Under the pieces are notes generated by a model, which saw nothing but the letters and a program-made list of their open reading frames with translations, searched no databases and was not told where the DNA came from. From JBFMDN01 sp040753915 (GTDB lineage: Bacteria > Desulfobacterota > Desulfomonilia > Desulfomonilales > Desulfomonilaceae), in NCBI GenBank assembly GCA_040753915.1, contig JBFMDN010000002.1, positions 62,001-126,000 of the forward strand: a stretch of DNA of 64,000 bases. Direction: 5' to 3'. Of the stretch, positions 54,031 through 62,513 are shown piece by piece (within the stretch, counting starts at the first letter, position 1; each line of letters begins with the position of its first letter). A program made the translations under genes and the position numbers.

Positions 54031-54043
54031 GAAGATTTCGCGC

Positions 54044-54085
54044 AGCAATGCGGTTCTCCCGCAACCTCCCGTGAACCGCATTGCT
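54044..54085 (+). terminator. Perfect 13-bp hairpin after livK
   Basis: AGCAATGCGGTTC (54044-54056) and GAACCGCATTGCT (54073-54085) pair fully over a 16-base loop. No proper U-tract follows. Placed after a binding-protein gene it could be a partial terminator or an mRNA-stabilising stem that raises livK expression over downstream iorAB. Confidence 0.6.
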
Positions 54086-54353
54086 TGTTCGCCTCTCAAA
54101 ACAAGACCGGGAAGAATGGCAGAGAGTTGTCGGCTCCCAACCTTATGGGTATTCCACTGCCAGGAGTTGCAGTGGTTGCCGTGTCGGGTGCCAATGGCCC
54201 GAAGCCCACAGTAGCTGTTGTTTCCGCAATACGCTGAGCGAAACCTCATTGGCGCACGGTTCCCTTGGGCTCCAATAGGAGAGGTGCGCCATTGTCAAAA
54301 GCAGAACCCCTGATCGCCGTGCGAGTGAGACTCATGAGTAGTGGAGAAAAAGT
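54086..54353. other. Spacer between livK and iorA with two further stems
   Basis: CCACTGC (54154-54160) / GCAGTGG (54169-54175) and TGGCGCAC (54250-54257) / GTGCGCCA (54284-54291) are perfect stems. No gene was found. A secondary promoter or leader for iorA is possible. Confidence 0.4.
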
Positions 54354-56270
54354 ATGACAAGTAATGCTGATCGAGGAGATAATCAATCCGTTAAATTCTT
54401 GCTTGGCAACGAAGCAATCGTGCAGGGTGCTCTCGAAGCTGGCGTCAATTTTGCCGCGGGCTACCCTGGGACACCGTCTTCCGAAATCGTCGAACGATTG
54501 GCCGGCGTTGCAGAGGAACTGAACCTGTACGTGGAGTGGTCTGCCAATGAGAAGGTGGCCACCGAAGGGGCTGCCGCTGCGGCCTTTTCCGGCCTCCGAT
54601 CCCTTTCGGCTATGAAAAACGCCGGCTTGAGCGTAGCCCTCGACTTCCTGACCCATCTCAGCTTGACCGGCCTGGGCGACGGTGGTGGAGCCATGGTGGT
54701 CGCTGTTTGCGACGACCCGAACGCCCATTCCAGCGGAGACGAGACAGATTCTCGCTGGCTTGCGAGGTTTGCGTATGCGCCCCTCCTGGAGCCCAGTCAT
54801 GTCTCAGAGGCACGAGAGATGGTGAAGGCCGGTTTTGAGCTGTCGGAGCGTCACAAGTGCTATGTCATGATGAGGAGCTATACAAGGCTTTCCCATGGAA
54901 GCAGCCTTGTCGAGCTCGGGGCAATGATGAGAAGCTCGCGCACGGCTCACAGCGACACCGATGCGTGCGTTACTCCGTACCTCGCAATGCCGAAGCACGC
55001 GAGCGTACTACGCAAGCTTGAAGAGATCAGAGAGGAGTTTGAACGGTCACCGTTCAACGAATACAGGGGGCCGGAAGATCCGAAGCTCGTAGTAGTGGCG
55101 AGCGGCAGCGGCGTTGAATGTTCCCTTGAAGCAGTCGAGCTGCTCGGGTTGGAGAGCTCGGTGGGTGTACTCAAGCTGGGCACACTCTGGCCTTTTCCCA
55201 AGAAATTCGTGTTGAAGCACCTCAGGGGAGTCCCCGCAGTTCTCGTCGCGGAAGAAATAGATCCGTTTGTGGAGAGTCAAGTGAAAGAAACTCTCTTCGA
55301 TAACGGTGATGGTGACAAAAAAGTTTATGGCAAACAGTCCGGTCATATTCCCGAATTTGGCGAGATCGACCCCGATCGGGTGATAAAGGTGCTCTCCGAG
55401 ATTTTCCGAATTCCCTATCGCTCCAGATCCGAATCGTACGAAACACGTGTGAGGGAGGCAGTCGACCGGCTATTGATCACCAGAGGCTTGATCTGGTGCG
55501 CAGGTTGTCCCCATCGCGCAAGCTTCTGGTCGCTCGACAAGGCTCTGAAGGGAGCCAAGATCGACGCATATGTCACCGGAGATATCGGATGCTACACCCT
55601 GGATGTCTTTCCCGAGGGCAAGTGTCAGATGAATCTCCTGCACGCAATGGGTTCAAGCATAGGTCTTGCCGCGGGTCTCGGGCAATTGGGCCGGTTCGGT
55701 CACAAGCAGCCGGTGATTTCTATCTGCGGAGATTCAACGTTCTTCCACTCGGCGCTGCCTGCCTTGATCAACGCTGTGTACAACAAATCGAGCTTGCTCC
55801 ACATAGTCCTCGACAACGACGCTACAGCCATGACTGGTTTTCAGGCGCATCCGGGAGTGGGATATAACGCAATGGGCCAGCCGGCGGGACGCATTGATAT
55901 CGAGAAGCTTTGCCGAGCCATGGACATTCCTGTAGAGAAGATTGACCCGTTCGAGATCGAGGGGGCTGTTCGGAAAATACGGGAGCTCATTGTAGGCAAG
56001 AGCGGCGTTCGAGTATTGATTATGAAGCGGCCGTGCGAGCTGCTCCGTATGCGACGGGAAAAAACCAAGCCGATGAGGGTACAGGTGAAATCGGAAGCCT
56101 GCCTCGGCTCAAAGTGCGGCGTATGCTACAAGTCCTTTCGATGTCCGGCCTTTGTCGCAGAACCCGAAACGGGTAAGGCACTTATTAAGGAAACAGCTTG
56201 TCCCGGATGCGGCGCATGTATACGCGTTTGTCCGGCAAACGCCATTGAAGTAGTAGAGGAGCGCGCGTGA
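54354..56270 (+). CDS. iorA: Indolepyruvate:ferredoxin oxidoreductase alpha subunit IorA
   Basis: The 638-residue protein has the 2-oxoacid oxidoreductase layout: a pyrimidine-binding domain (KFLLGNEAIVQGALEAGVNF, AGYPGTPSSEIVERL, WSANEKVATEGAAAAAFSGL), a TPP domain (CAGCPHRASFW, TGDIGCYTLD, SICGDSTFFHSALPALINAV with DNDATAMTGFQAHPG) and a C-terminal ferredoxin domain with two cluster motifs (CGVCYKSFRCPAF and CPGCGACIRVCPANA). It oxidises aryl 2-oxo acids (indole-, phenyl-, hydroxyphenylpyruvate) to acyl-CoA with ferredoxin reduction. The ribosome site is GGAG. It overlaps iorB by one base. Confidence 0.93.
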   Translation: MTSNADRGDNQSVKFLLGNEAIVQGALEAGVNFAAGYPGTPSSEIVERLAGVAEELNLYVEWSANEKVATEGAAAAAFSGLRSLSAMKNAGLSVALDFLTHLSLTGLGDGGGAMVVAVCDDPNAHSSGDETDSRWLARFAYAPLLEPSHVSEAREMVKAGFELSERHKCYVMMRSYTRLSHGSSLVELGAMMRSSRTAHSDTDACVTPYLAMPKHASVLRKLEEIREEFERSPFNEYRGPEDPKLVVVASGSGVECSLEAVELLGLESSVGVLKLGTLWPFPKKFVLKHLRGVPAVLVAEEIDPFVESQVKETLFDNGDGDKKVYGKQSGHIPEFGEIDPDRVIKVLSEIFRIPYRSRSESYETRVREAVDRLLITRGLIWCAGCPHRASFWSLDKALKGAKIDAYVTGDIGCYTLDVFPEGKCQMNLLHAMGSSIGLAAGLGQLGRFGHKQPVISICGDSTFFHSALPALINAVYNKSSLLHIVLDNDATAMTGFQAHPGVGYNAMGQPAGRIDIEKLCRAMDIPVEKIDPFEIEGAVRKIRELIVGKSGVRVLIMKRPCELLRMRREKTKPMRVQVKSEACLGSKCGVCYKSFRCPAFVAEPETGKALIKETACPGCGACIRVCPANAIEVVEERA

Positions 56271-56887
56271 TGACATTGAATGCAGATCCGCTTAACCTGG
56301 TGGTGTGCGGCACTGGCGGCCAGGGGAATATATTGATATCTCGAATGATCGGAAGGATCCTCTCCCACAGGGGATTTCAGATCTCAATTGGCGAGACATT
56401 CGGGGCAGCCCAACGTGGCGGTGCAGTTCATAGCAGCGTACGCATTTCCAGGAGACGGACCTTCGGGCCCTTGATTCCGCATGGTAGAGCCCATATCGTC
56501 CTGAGCCTCGAGCCATTGGAGACTCTGAGGATCCTTTCTGCGTACGGAAATGACGAGGTCCTTACGGTCAGCAATACCGAGCCGGTGTACCCCGTGGGAG
56601 CCCTGGCCGGGCGGGCCGAATATCCGAGCATAGAAGGGCTCAAAGACGCCATATCGGCGTTGTCGAAGAAGGTCTGGTTCATGAACGTAAGCCAAATGGC
56701 TGAAGGTCTTGGAGCTCCCATCGTTAGTAACATTATTCTCGTAGGAGGCCTGGTGGGAACCGATCTCATGCCCCTGACCATCGAAGAGGTTGAGCAGGAA
56801 ATCGAAGCCACTTTGCCGGGTGCCAAAGTGGATCTTAACCTCAGGGCTCTTCACATGGGTATTGAAGCGGTCCGGATTCCCGCGTAA
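56270..56887 (+). CDS. iorB: Indolepyruvate:ferredoxin oxidoreductase beta subunit IorB
   Basis: The 205-residue protein matches the gamma/beta domain of 2-oxoacid:ferredoxin oxidoreductases (NLVVCGTGGQGNILISRMIG, SIGETFGAAQRGGAVHSSVR, IVSNIILVGGLVGTDLMPLT). It binds CoA-related groups and completes the IorAB enzyme. ATG 56270 shares its A with the iorA stop (TGATG). The location after a LIV transporter suggests the transporter brings in the amino or oxo acid that this enzyme oxidises. Confidence 0.92.
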   Translation: MTLNADPLNLVVCGTGGQGNILISRMIGRILSHRGFQISIGETFGAAQRGGAVHSSVRISRRRTFGPLIPHGRAHIVLSLEPLETLRILSAYGNDEVLTVSNTEPVYPVGALAGRAEYPSIEGLKDAISALSKKVWFMNVSQMAEGLGAPIVSNIILVGGLVGTDLMPLTIEEVEQEIEATLPGAKVDLNLRALHMGIEAVRIPA

Positions 56888-56923
56888 TTCTGTTGCTCAA
56901 AGCATCCTGAGAGGACCTGCCAC

Positions 56924-58012
56924 ATGCAAGATCGTGTCGGACAACTAAAGAAAAAGCTTTCTGAGGCGGCCATTGACGCAACGTTTCTCGTCAAGCCCCA
57001 CAACGTGTTCTATTTCGCCAACTACGCGTCAGTCTGTTCGGGGATCGTGGCCTTCCCCGAATCCGATCCTGTTTTCTGCACCCTGTGGCTCGATGCCCCG
57101 GAGGCCACTACGGCTTGCACCCTGCCTCACGTGAGCAGTTACGTCTTTCCGAAAGACCGGCTGATGGCTCGTATGATCCAGCTTGCGAAGAAGCACGCGA
57201 CGCGATTTGAGAGAATAGGCGTGGAAAAAGATGCCCTGGTGCTGAGAGACTATGAGCTATTGTCCGATACCTTCCCGAACGCCCAGTTCGTGCACATCGG
57301 CCCAATAGTCGATTATCTGCGGGCATTCAAGACCCCTGCGGAGATCGAGAAAATTCAGAAGGCTGCTTCAATAGCGGACGCAGCAATGGCAGCAGCGATA
57401 AGTGCTGTTAAACCGGGAGTTACGGAAATCGAGATCGCGGCAGAGGCAGAGTACGTGATGCGTAAGTGCGGATCGGAGCGCCCGGCTTTCGGCACGTTCG
57501 TCGCGTCCGGAGAAAGGACTCTGCTCGCCCATCCCCATGCATCACACAAGCGAGTTGAGGCAGGAGATCCCGTCGTGATCGATCTGGGGGCCACGTGGCA
57601 AGGGTACTCGTCGGACCTCTGCAGAACCACGTTCGCAGGAGAGCCTACGAAGGCGCAAAGAGACTATCTCAAAATCATTCTTGAGGCTCAGGAGGCAGCG
57701 GCGTCCGCTCTTCGGGATGGAGCAGTGGCAGGACACGTCTTTGAACGCGCCTACGAGATATTCAAGGCACATAAGATGGGAAACTTACTGCCCGATGATA
57801 TCGGGTACGGCGTGGGGCTCCGTCAATCCGAGTTCTACCCCATCATCGAAAGAAACAGCGCCACCGTCCTTGCAGAGAATATGGTGGTCGCTCTCATGCA
57901 GACCACCGCCTACCTCAGACGGGTTGGAGGACTGCGCGTAGAGGATACGTTCCAGATTACGGCCCAAGGCTGCAAGAGACTGACTCGTCATGTTCAGCCC
58001 ACCTTCGATTAG
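56924..58012 (+). CDS. M24-family (prolidase/creatinase fold) protein lacking two metal ligands
   Basis: The 362-residue protein has an N-terminal creatinase-N domain (TFLVKPHNVFYFANYASVCS) and the pita-bread fold (AASIADAAMAAAISAVKPGV, FGTFVASGERTLLAHPHASH, VVIDLGATWQGYSSDLCRTT, GGLRVEDTFQIT). Of the five metal ligands of Xaa-Pro peptidases, the two Asp (IDLGA, SSDLC) and the last Glu (RVED) are present. The His of the GHG motif is Tyr (IGYGVGLRQSEF) and the Glu of the EPG motif is replaced (VVALMQTTAY). A non-peptidase role, as in creatinase, is therefore likely. It ends the visible operon. Confidence 0.8.
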   Translation: MQDRVGQLKKKLSEAAIDATFLVKPHNVFYFANYASVCSGIVAFPESDPVFCTLWLDAPEATTACTLPHVSSYVFPKDRLMARMIQLAKKHATRFERIGVEKDALVLRDYELLSDTFPNAQFVHIGPIVDYLRAFKTPAEIEKIQKAASIADAAMAAAISAVKPGVTEIEIAAEAEYVMRKCGSERPAFGTFVASGERTLLAHPHASHKRVEAGDPVVIDLGATWQGYSSDLCRTTFAGEPTKAQRDYLKIILEAQEAAASALRDGAVAGHVFERAYEIFKAHKMGNLLPDDIGYGVGLRQSEFYPIIERNSATVLAENMVVALMQTTAYLRRVGGLRVEDTFQITAQGCKRLTRHVQPTFD

Positions 58013-58383
58013 CCCCCATGGGGTCCACCATGCCGTTGGTCTTGAGAAGACGTGCTCTTAGCCTCGATTCGCTTCGCGAGCGAGCATTCCATGGCGTCTT
58101 GGACAGGGAGCGAGCTGCAGCATCTCACTTCACCTCCACACAACAGGATAGAGTCGGCTGTGAACTAGACTGACAGCCTTCTCTGTCGGAGGCACGTACG
58201 ACTGGGCGTCATCATGAATGTAGTACTCGCGATTTTTATTCCAACATCTCGGAACAAAAATTTTTTCTGACAGTCATACTGGATAGTGAGTGAAGCGTCG
58301 GGCATGCCCCTTCGGACGATGGCCATCGTGCCGGCTCCACGAAAATAACTCGAGGATAAGTATTCCTTTCAAGGAGACCGCCA
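58013..58383. other. Intergenic region after the M24 gene
   Basis: About 370 bases, with an AT-rich stretch around 58230-58270 that may hold a promoter for the next gene. No convincing gene, terminator or repeat was found. Confidence 0.35.
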
Positions 58384-58983
58384 ATGTCAGAAACGCAAGC
58401 AGCCTCCTCGCGCCATAAGTGTGACTGCGCCAGAACTCAGATTCCGAATGCTTCCCATGTAGCCCCTGATGAGACTTCAGCGAAGAGGGGAACGATCGAA
58501 ACCGAAACAGAACAGACGCGGCGCCGCGTTCACCACCACTTTCATACGTGGATGCTTCGCGGCCTCTCCGCCGAGGGAGAGCTCCCTTCTCCGCGCAGCA
58601 ATCCGAAACAGGGATCGATCGATCCGGAACGGTCAAACGATCCGGAGCGGAAGCCCGGTCCGAAATGGAGATCACGAGCACTCCGGCGGCAGGACCATGC
58701 TCGTGTGGCCGAGCGAGAGGAAAAGTCTCTTGCGGAACAGATCCGATCGTTTCAAGAACGCGCCGACCTACGCGAATGCCGCCTCCCCGGCATGCTGAGC
58801 AGAATCTCTCGACAGGCATGCGAAGGGTGGCAACGGCAGACAGGGCTGTACTCATCGCAGATTCTCGCCAAAATCAAGTTGAATCCATGCACGAGATGTG
58901 AGCATTTCCTGGGATCGGCCAGGAATCCGATGGGAAATGGGAGCAAACGCGGCTGCCGTAACGGGGTGTCTCGGGGTGAATAA
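58384..58983 (+). CDS. Hypothetical protein with C-terminal four-cysteine module
   Basis: The 199-residue frame has a strong ribosome site (AAGGAG seven bases before the ATG). The first 120 residues are low-complexity, Arg/Ser/Pro/Glu-rich and probably disordered (DPERSNDPERKPGPKWRSRA). The C-terminal part has Cys132, Cys146, Cys169 and Cys172 (ECRLPGMLSRISRQAC ... NPCTRC), the same C-x11-13-C-x22-27-C-x2-C layout as the 70-residue protein at 8313-8525. Zinc or iron-sulfur binding is likely; function is unknown. The N-terminal half could in part be an artefact of overlapping frames. Confidence 0.55.
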   Translation: MSETQAASSRHKCDCARTQIPNASHVAPDETSAKRGTIETETEQTRRRVHHHFHTWMLRGLSAEGELPSPRSNPKQGSIDPERSNDPERKPGPKWRSRALRRQDHARVAEREEKSLAEQIRSFQERADLRECRLPGMLSRISRQACEGWQRQTGLYSSQILAKIKLNPCTRCEHFLGSARNPMGNGSKRGCRNGVSRGE

Positions 58984-59089
58984 TCTTTCGGTCGCTTGCG
59001 GGCCCAGGGGGAACATCAGACGGGATGTCGTACATGCAGTTCACCCACAGACTGCAAGACCTCAGTCTGCTGAAAACGGATCGGTACGG

Positions 59090-59818
59090 TCATTGGAAAA
59101 TGTACTGAACCTGCGGAGGAGCGATCTCTTCTACGCTGCGGGCCTGGATGCGCGTGGCCTCATGGTCGTTGAACTTCGACTTCTCGACTATCCCCTGCAC
59201 CCGTACCCATGTGCCCGATTTCAGAGCGGAAGATCCTTGGAGCTTCACCAAAATCCCGATTGGACGTGCATCCGCGACACAGCACCATACGAGCAGACGA
59301 TAACAGAAGAAGGTATCCTCTGGTAGCCGCTCATCCTGGTGAACTATTCCCATTGTCGATACTTCTGTGCCTACCAACTGGTCTCGGTTGGAAGCGAGGT
59401 CCAGCAGTGAATACTGGCCGTTGTGTTCCTTCTCGCCCCGAGGGCCCGTCGAAAGGGGACCCGATGGTCCAGCATCGGTATACGATCCAGCAACCGATCT
59501 TTTCTCAAATGCCAGGGGGCTGAATTGAGAGGACAGAGCCAAAGGAAGATATAACAACGGCACGAGCAGCAGGCCTGCCTGAATGAGGCCCCACACCGGC
59601 CGCCTTATCATCGGGGCTGTATGATAGGTGCCGAAGAAATAGACGAGGAGCACGCCGGTCCCCATTTTGAGCAGCCACCAAAAATCCGGGCTCAGAAGTT
59701 GCGCAACCGGCGGCGCGCCGCTAAGGTTCGTGATCAGGCCCACAAAGGTCCCGATCCAAGCCATGAGGACGAGGAGCTTGAAGACCCGGGGCATTTCTTG
59801 AGCGCTGTCATTTTCCAA
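59090..59818 (-). CDS. TIGR03943-type (YcgQ/DUF1980) permease partner protein
   Basis: The protein of about 242 residues has two or three N-terminal membrane helices (VFKLLVLMAWIGTFVGLI, LLKMGTGVLLVYFF, LIQAGLLLVPLLYLPLAL), an extracytoplasmic or cytosolic linker and a C-terminal OB-like domain with the hallmark YRLLVWCCVADARPIGILVK (CC-x-AD). Members always sit beside a DUF318 permease. The start is taken as TTG 59818, which has GGGAGAG upstream and overlaps the end of the permease gene; ATG 59794 is an alternative. With its partner it is linked to metal, often zinc, homeostasis. Confidence 0.75.
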   Translation of the reverse strand: MENDSAQEMPRVFKLLVLMAWIGTFVGLITNLSGAPPVAQLLSPDFWWLLKMGTGVLLVYFFGTYHTAPMIRRPVWGLIQAGLLLVPLLYLPLALSSQFSPLAFEKRSVAGSYTDAGPSGPLSTGPRGEKEHNGQYSLLDLASNRDQLVGTEVSTMGIVHQDERLPEDTFFCYRLLVWCCVADARPIGILVKLQGSSALKSGTWVRVQGIVEKSKFNDHEATRIQARSVEEIAPPQVQYIFQ

Positions 59819-61049
59819 AGGGACTCTCTCCCACGGTGTAATGCAACAAGAGCATGCATCCAAGCACCGCTGCAAAGACCGAAATGGCCAGCGACACAAT
59901 CATACGCTTCTTGAAAACCGTGCCGTACAGCAGCATAAGCTTGATATCGAGCATGGGGCCAAGCACGAGGAATGCCATCTGAGCTGAATAGGGCATTACT
60001 CCTCGGAACGCGTAGGCCACAAACGCGTCCGCTTCCGAGCACAGATTCAGCACCATCGCCAGACACATCATCATCGCTATGGCCATGCCCGGCGAGTCGC
60101 CGATACGGACGAAGGTCTCCAACCCGACCAAGGTCCTCAGGCCCGCAGCAACAAATGCCCCTATAATGAGGAATTTTCCCACCTCGAAGAAGTCGTCGCA
60201 TCCGTGGCGGGATGCTTCTCCCAATCGCGACCAGAACCCGTGAGATCTTCCGTGAACGTCGTGCACATGGTGACAGCAGGAAGGGCTGCAATCGTTCGAG
60301 TTGTGGTAAGGGACTGTTACGTCCACTCTTCTCCACAGTTTCTGCAGGAAAAAGGCTATTCCTACGGCAATAATGTACCCGCATACGAGGCGTGTGCCCA
60401 CAAACATCCAATCGAATCGGTAGGCTATCGCAGTCGAGCTCGCGACGACCGGATTCACGATCGGCGCTGCAAGCAAGAATGCAACTGCTGCCGGAAATGG
60501 AACACCCTTCCCTATGAGACGCCTCACTACCGGAACAATTGCGCACTCACATACAGGGAAGATGATTCCAAGACCGGCAGCCAGGAAAACGGATGAGCTT
60601 TGCCTACCCTCGAGGGCACGGGTCAGGAGAGCCCGGGGAACGAAGGCCTCTACGAGCCCTCCCACAAATGTGCCCAAGAGCATGAACGGCACAGCCTCCA
60701 CCACGATACCCAAGAAGGTTATCGAGAAGTCTCCCACCATGTCCCCGAACCCGAAGCGGGTCGCTGTTAGAAGGAGACCCGCGGAGAACACCAGAAACGC
60801 GGCTTCCAAAACCAGTGCCAGTCTGGAGGCCACCGTAGTGGGGACCGCGTGAGCCACATGATCCGCAGCCTGACAGATACCTGGAGATGCGGCCGAGCCG
60901 GACCGAGATTGACTGTCTGAAAAGTGCATGCCGAGACCTGTCGCGCCTTCTTTTTGGTGAGATACGTCCCGGGGGAAAGCTTCCGACGAGGGTATCATAT
61001 TCTCGAGCCCCATGCCACACGAGGCGGTGGGGACCATTGGCTGTTTCAT
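59808..61049 (-). CDS. YraQ/DUF318-family permease (metal-linked, YcgR-like)
   Basis: The 413-residue protein has about eight membrane helices after a variable N-terminus and carries the family motif PVCECAIVPVVRRLIGKGVP near residue 165 and CSEADAFVAYAF in the second half. A His/Cys-rich cytoplasmic loop (SPSCCHHVHDVHGRSHG) between the two halves could bind metal. Its role is unclear; with the TIGR03943 partner and divergent znuA it suits a zinc or other divalent metal transporter or its accessory. ATG 61049 has no clear ribosome site; ATGs at residues 14, 19 and 41 are possible. Confidence 0.78.
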   Translation of the reverse strand: MKQPMVPTASCGMGLENMIPSSEAFPRDVSHQKEGATGLGMHFSDSQSRSGSAASPGICQAADHVAHAVPTTVASRLALVLEAAFLVFSAGLLLTATRFGFGDMVGDFSITFLGIVVEAVPFMLLGTFVGGLVEAFVPRALLTRALEGRQSSSVFLAAGLGIIFPVCECAIVPVVRRLIGKGVPFPAAVAFLLAAPIVNPVVASSTAIAYRFDWMFVGTRLVCGYIIAVGIAFFLQKLWRRVDVTVPYHNSNDCSPSCCHHVHDVHGRSHGFWSRLGEASRHGCDDFFEVGKFLIIGAFVAAGLRTLVGLETFVRIGDSPGMAIAMMMCLAMVLNLCSEADAFVAYAFRGVMPYSAQMAFLVLGPMLDIKLMLLYGTVFKKRMIVSLAISVFAAVLGCMLLLHYTVGESPFGK

Positions 61050-61068
61050 GGAAGCGACCAGAAAATGG

Positions 61069-61106
61069 TTGACACGGCCCCCTCGCGTCGTAATACTCTG
61101 TATTAC
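61069..61106 (+). promoter_or_regulatory. znuA promoter with palindromic metal-type operator
   Basis: TTGACA (61069-61074) and TAATAC (61091-61096) are 16 bases apart. The perfect palindrome GTAATAC-TCT-GTATTAC (61090-61106) covers the -10 box. It is placed to repress znuA and, by its position between divergent genes, also the permease pair, as a Zur or Fur-family site would. The regulator is not in the window. Confidence 0.6.
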
Positions 61107-61158
61107 AGCACGGATGGCGCTTTAAGTGAAGCTCGGAACAGTAGGAGGAGTAGTGGCG

Positions 61159-62136
61159 ATGAAAACGTGCTTCATTGGGTTGGCCGCGGTCTTTTGCATG
61201 ACCTTTGTCTGTGCAGCGGACGCGCTGCCAAAGGAAGGCTCGGATACCGTCAAGGCTTTTGTGAGCATACTTCCCCAGAAGTACTTCTTGGAAAGGGTCG
61301 GCGGGGACCGTGTGCGCGTGAGTGTACTGGTCGGTCCCGGGAGCTCTCCTCACACGTATGAGCCGACTCCTAGACAGATGACTGAATTGGCGCAAGCTGA
61401 CATCTTCTTTCGCATTGGTGTCCCGTTTGAAAATGTGGTCATGCCCAAGATCCAGGCCTTGCACAAGGGCTTGACCGTGGTAGACACCCGCGACGGTATC
61501 GAGCTACGCAAGTCGGACGAAGACCATAATCACGAAGCGCATACGCCTAAACCCCACAAGCACGACTCGGCACAAGGCCGCGCCAAGCTCAATCACAAGC
61601 ACCGTTCCGAAGCTGAGGACGATCATCATCACGAAGCGGGTGAGCTGGATCCCCACATTTGGCTCGATCCTGTCCTGGTCAAACGACAGGCTGAGACAAT
61701 GTGCAGTGCACTGATCAAGATCGATCCCGCACACGAGAAAACGTATCGTGAGAATCTGAAGAAGTTTGAGAGCGACCTCGACGAAGTCAATTCCCTCGTG
61801 GCCAAGGCCCTGTCCAGGGTGAAGGGCAAGGAGATCTTCGTGTTTCATCCTGCGTACGGCTACTTCGCAGACAGGTACGGTCTCAAGCAGAGGGCCGTGG
61901 AAACGGGTGGCAAGGAGCCCGGCGCCAAACAGCTCGCCGCTTTGATTGACAGAGCCAAGAAGGCCGGCGTAAAGGTAATTTTTGTCCAGCCTCAATTTGA
62001 CCGGAAAAACGCAACAACTATCGCACGAGCGATCGGCGGTGCCGTGATTCCTCTGGACCCGTTGGCACCCGATTACCTGGAAAATCTCAGAGACATGGCA
62101 CGAAAGGTGGAATCAGCCCTTTCAGCTCAGCAATAG
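61159..62136 (+). CDS. znuA: ZnuA-like periplasmic zinc-binding protein
   Basis: The 325-residue protein has a signal peptide (GLAAVFCMTFVCAADA), then a cluster A-I (ZnuA/TroA) domain: VSILPQKYFLERVGGDRVRV, VGPGSSPHTYEPTPRQM (first metal His), LDPHIWLDPVLVKR (second His) and FHPAYGYFADRY (third His). A His/Asp-rich loop at about residues 118-170 (DHNHEAHTPKPHKHD, DDHHHEAGELDPH) is the zinc-collecting loop of ZnuA. ATG 61159 has AGGAGG upstream. ZnuBC are not in the window, so the partner permease is elsewhere or is the divergent DUF318 pair. Confidence 0.92.
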   Translation: MKTCFIGLAAVFCMTFVCAADALPKEGSDTVKAFVSILPQKYFLERVGGDRVRVSVLVGPGSSPHTYEPTPRQMTELAQADIFFRIGVPFENVVMPKIQALHKGLTVVDTRDGIELRKSDEDHNHEAHTPKPHKHDSAQGRAKLNHKHRSEAEDDHHHEAGELDPHIWLDPVLVKRQAETMCSALIKIDPAHEKTYRENLKKFESDLDEVNSLVAKALSRVKGKEIFVFHPAYGYFADRYGLKQRAVETGGKEPGAKQLAALIDRAKKAGVKVIFVQPQFDRKNATTIARAIGGAVIPLDPLAPDYLENLRDMARKVESALSAQQ

Positions 62137-62242
62137 AGCTCTCTCTCTGCCTTTGCCGTTCGGAAGAGCGTACTGACCGGCCGCGGCGCTTCTCCGAAGG
62201 CCCCTCCACCACAGTCACACGGCAACGTGTTTGAATAATGGG

Positions 62243-62266
62243 AAGGGCGGAGAAATTCCGCCCTTT
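62243..62266 (+). terminator. Rho-independent terminator of znuA
   Basis: AAGGGCGGA (62243-62251) and TCCGCCCTT (62257-62265) form a 9-bp stem with loop GAAAT; the right arm runs into TTT, a short U-tract. It lies about 105 bases after the znuA stop. Confidence 0.65.
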
Positions 62267-62303
62267 ACCAAAACCGAATCAAGGAAAGGATCGTCAGCAG
62301 GTC

Positions 62304-62513
62304 TTATTTGCATCGTCTGTCAAAGGTCGAGCAATAGGCATTCTTCAAACCCATATGAGCCGGAGCATAAACTATCGGTCTCGTTCTCTGTTCTGAGAGA
62401 GCGATCTGGAGATGACGTCCCTCCGAGCACATGCAGTTGCTCACGCTCGAGTACGCATCGACAAAGTTTTCCTCCGCAGACTCAATGACGTCTGATCGTT
62501 CAAATGTTTTCAT
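62304..62513 (-). CDS. Small four-cysteine protein, unknown
   Basis: A 69-residue protein starting MKTFERSDVIESAEENF with a textbook ribosome site (GGAGG five bases before ATG 62513). Cysteines at 27, 29, 61 and 68 (SNCMCSEG; NAYCSTFDRRC) suggest metal binding or disulfides. No signal peptide, no membrane segment. The frame is open to 62615 but without a site. Not recognised. Confidence 0.6.
   Translation of the reverse strand: MKTFERSDVIESAEENFVDAYSSVSNCMCSEGRHLQIALSEQRTRPIVYAPAHMGLKNAYCSTFDRRCK

Noticed and set aside
58274..58855. 193-codon minus-strand frame opposite the four-cysteine protein
   Set aside because: No ribosome site and no features; the plus-strand frame has a strong site and a Cys module shared with another gene.
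59734..60546. 270-codon minus-strand frame within the permease gene
   Set aside because: Alternate frame of the permease, which has the clear family motif and membrane helices.
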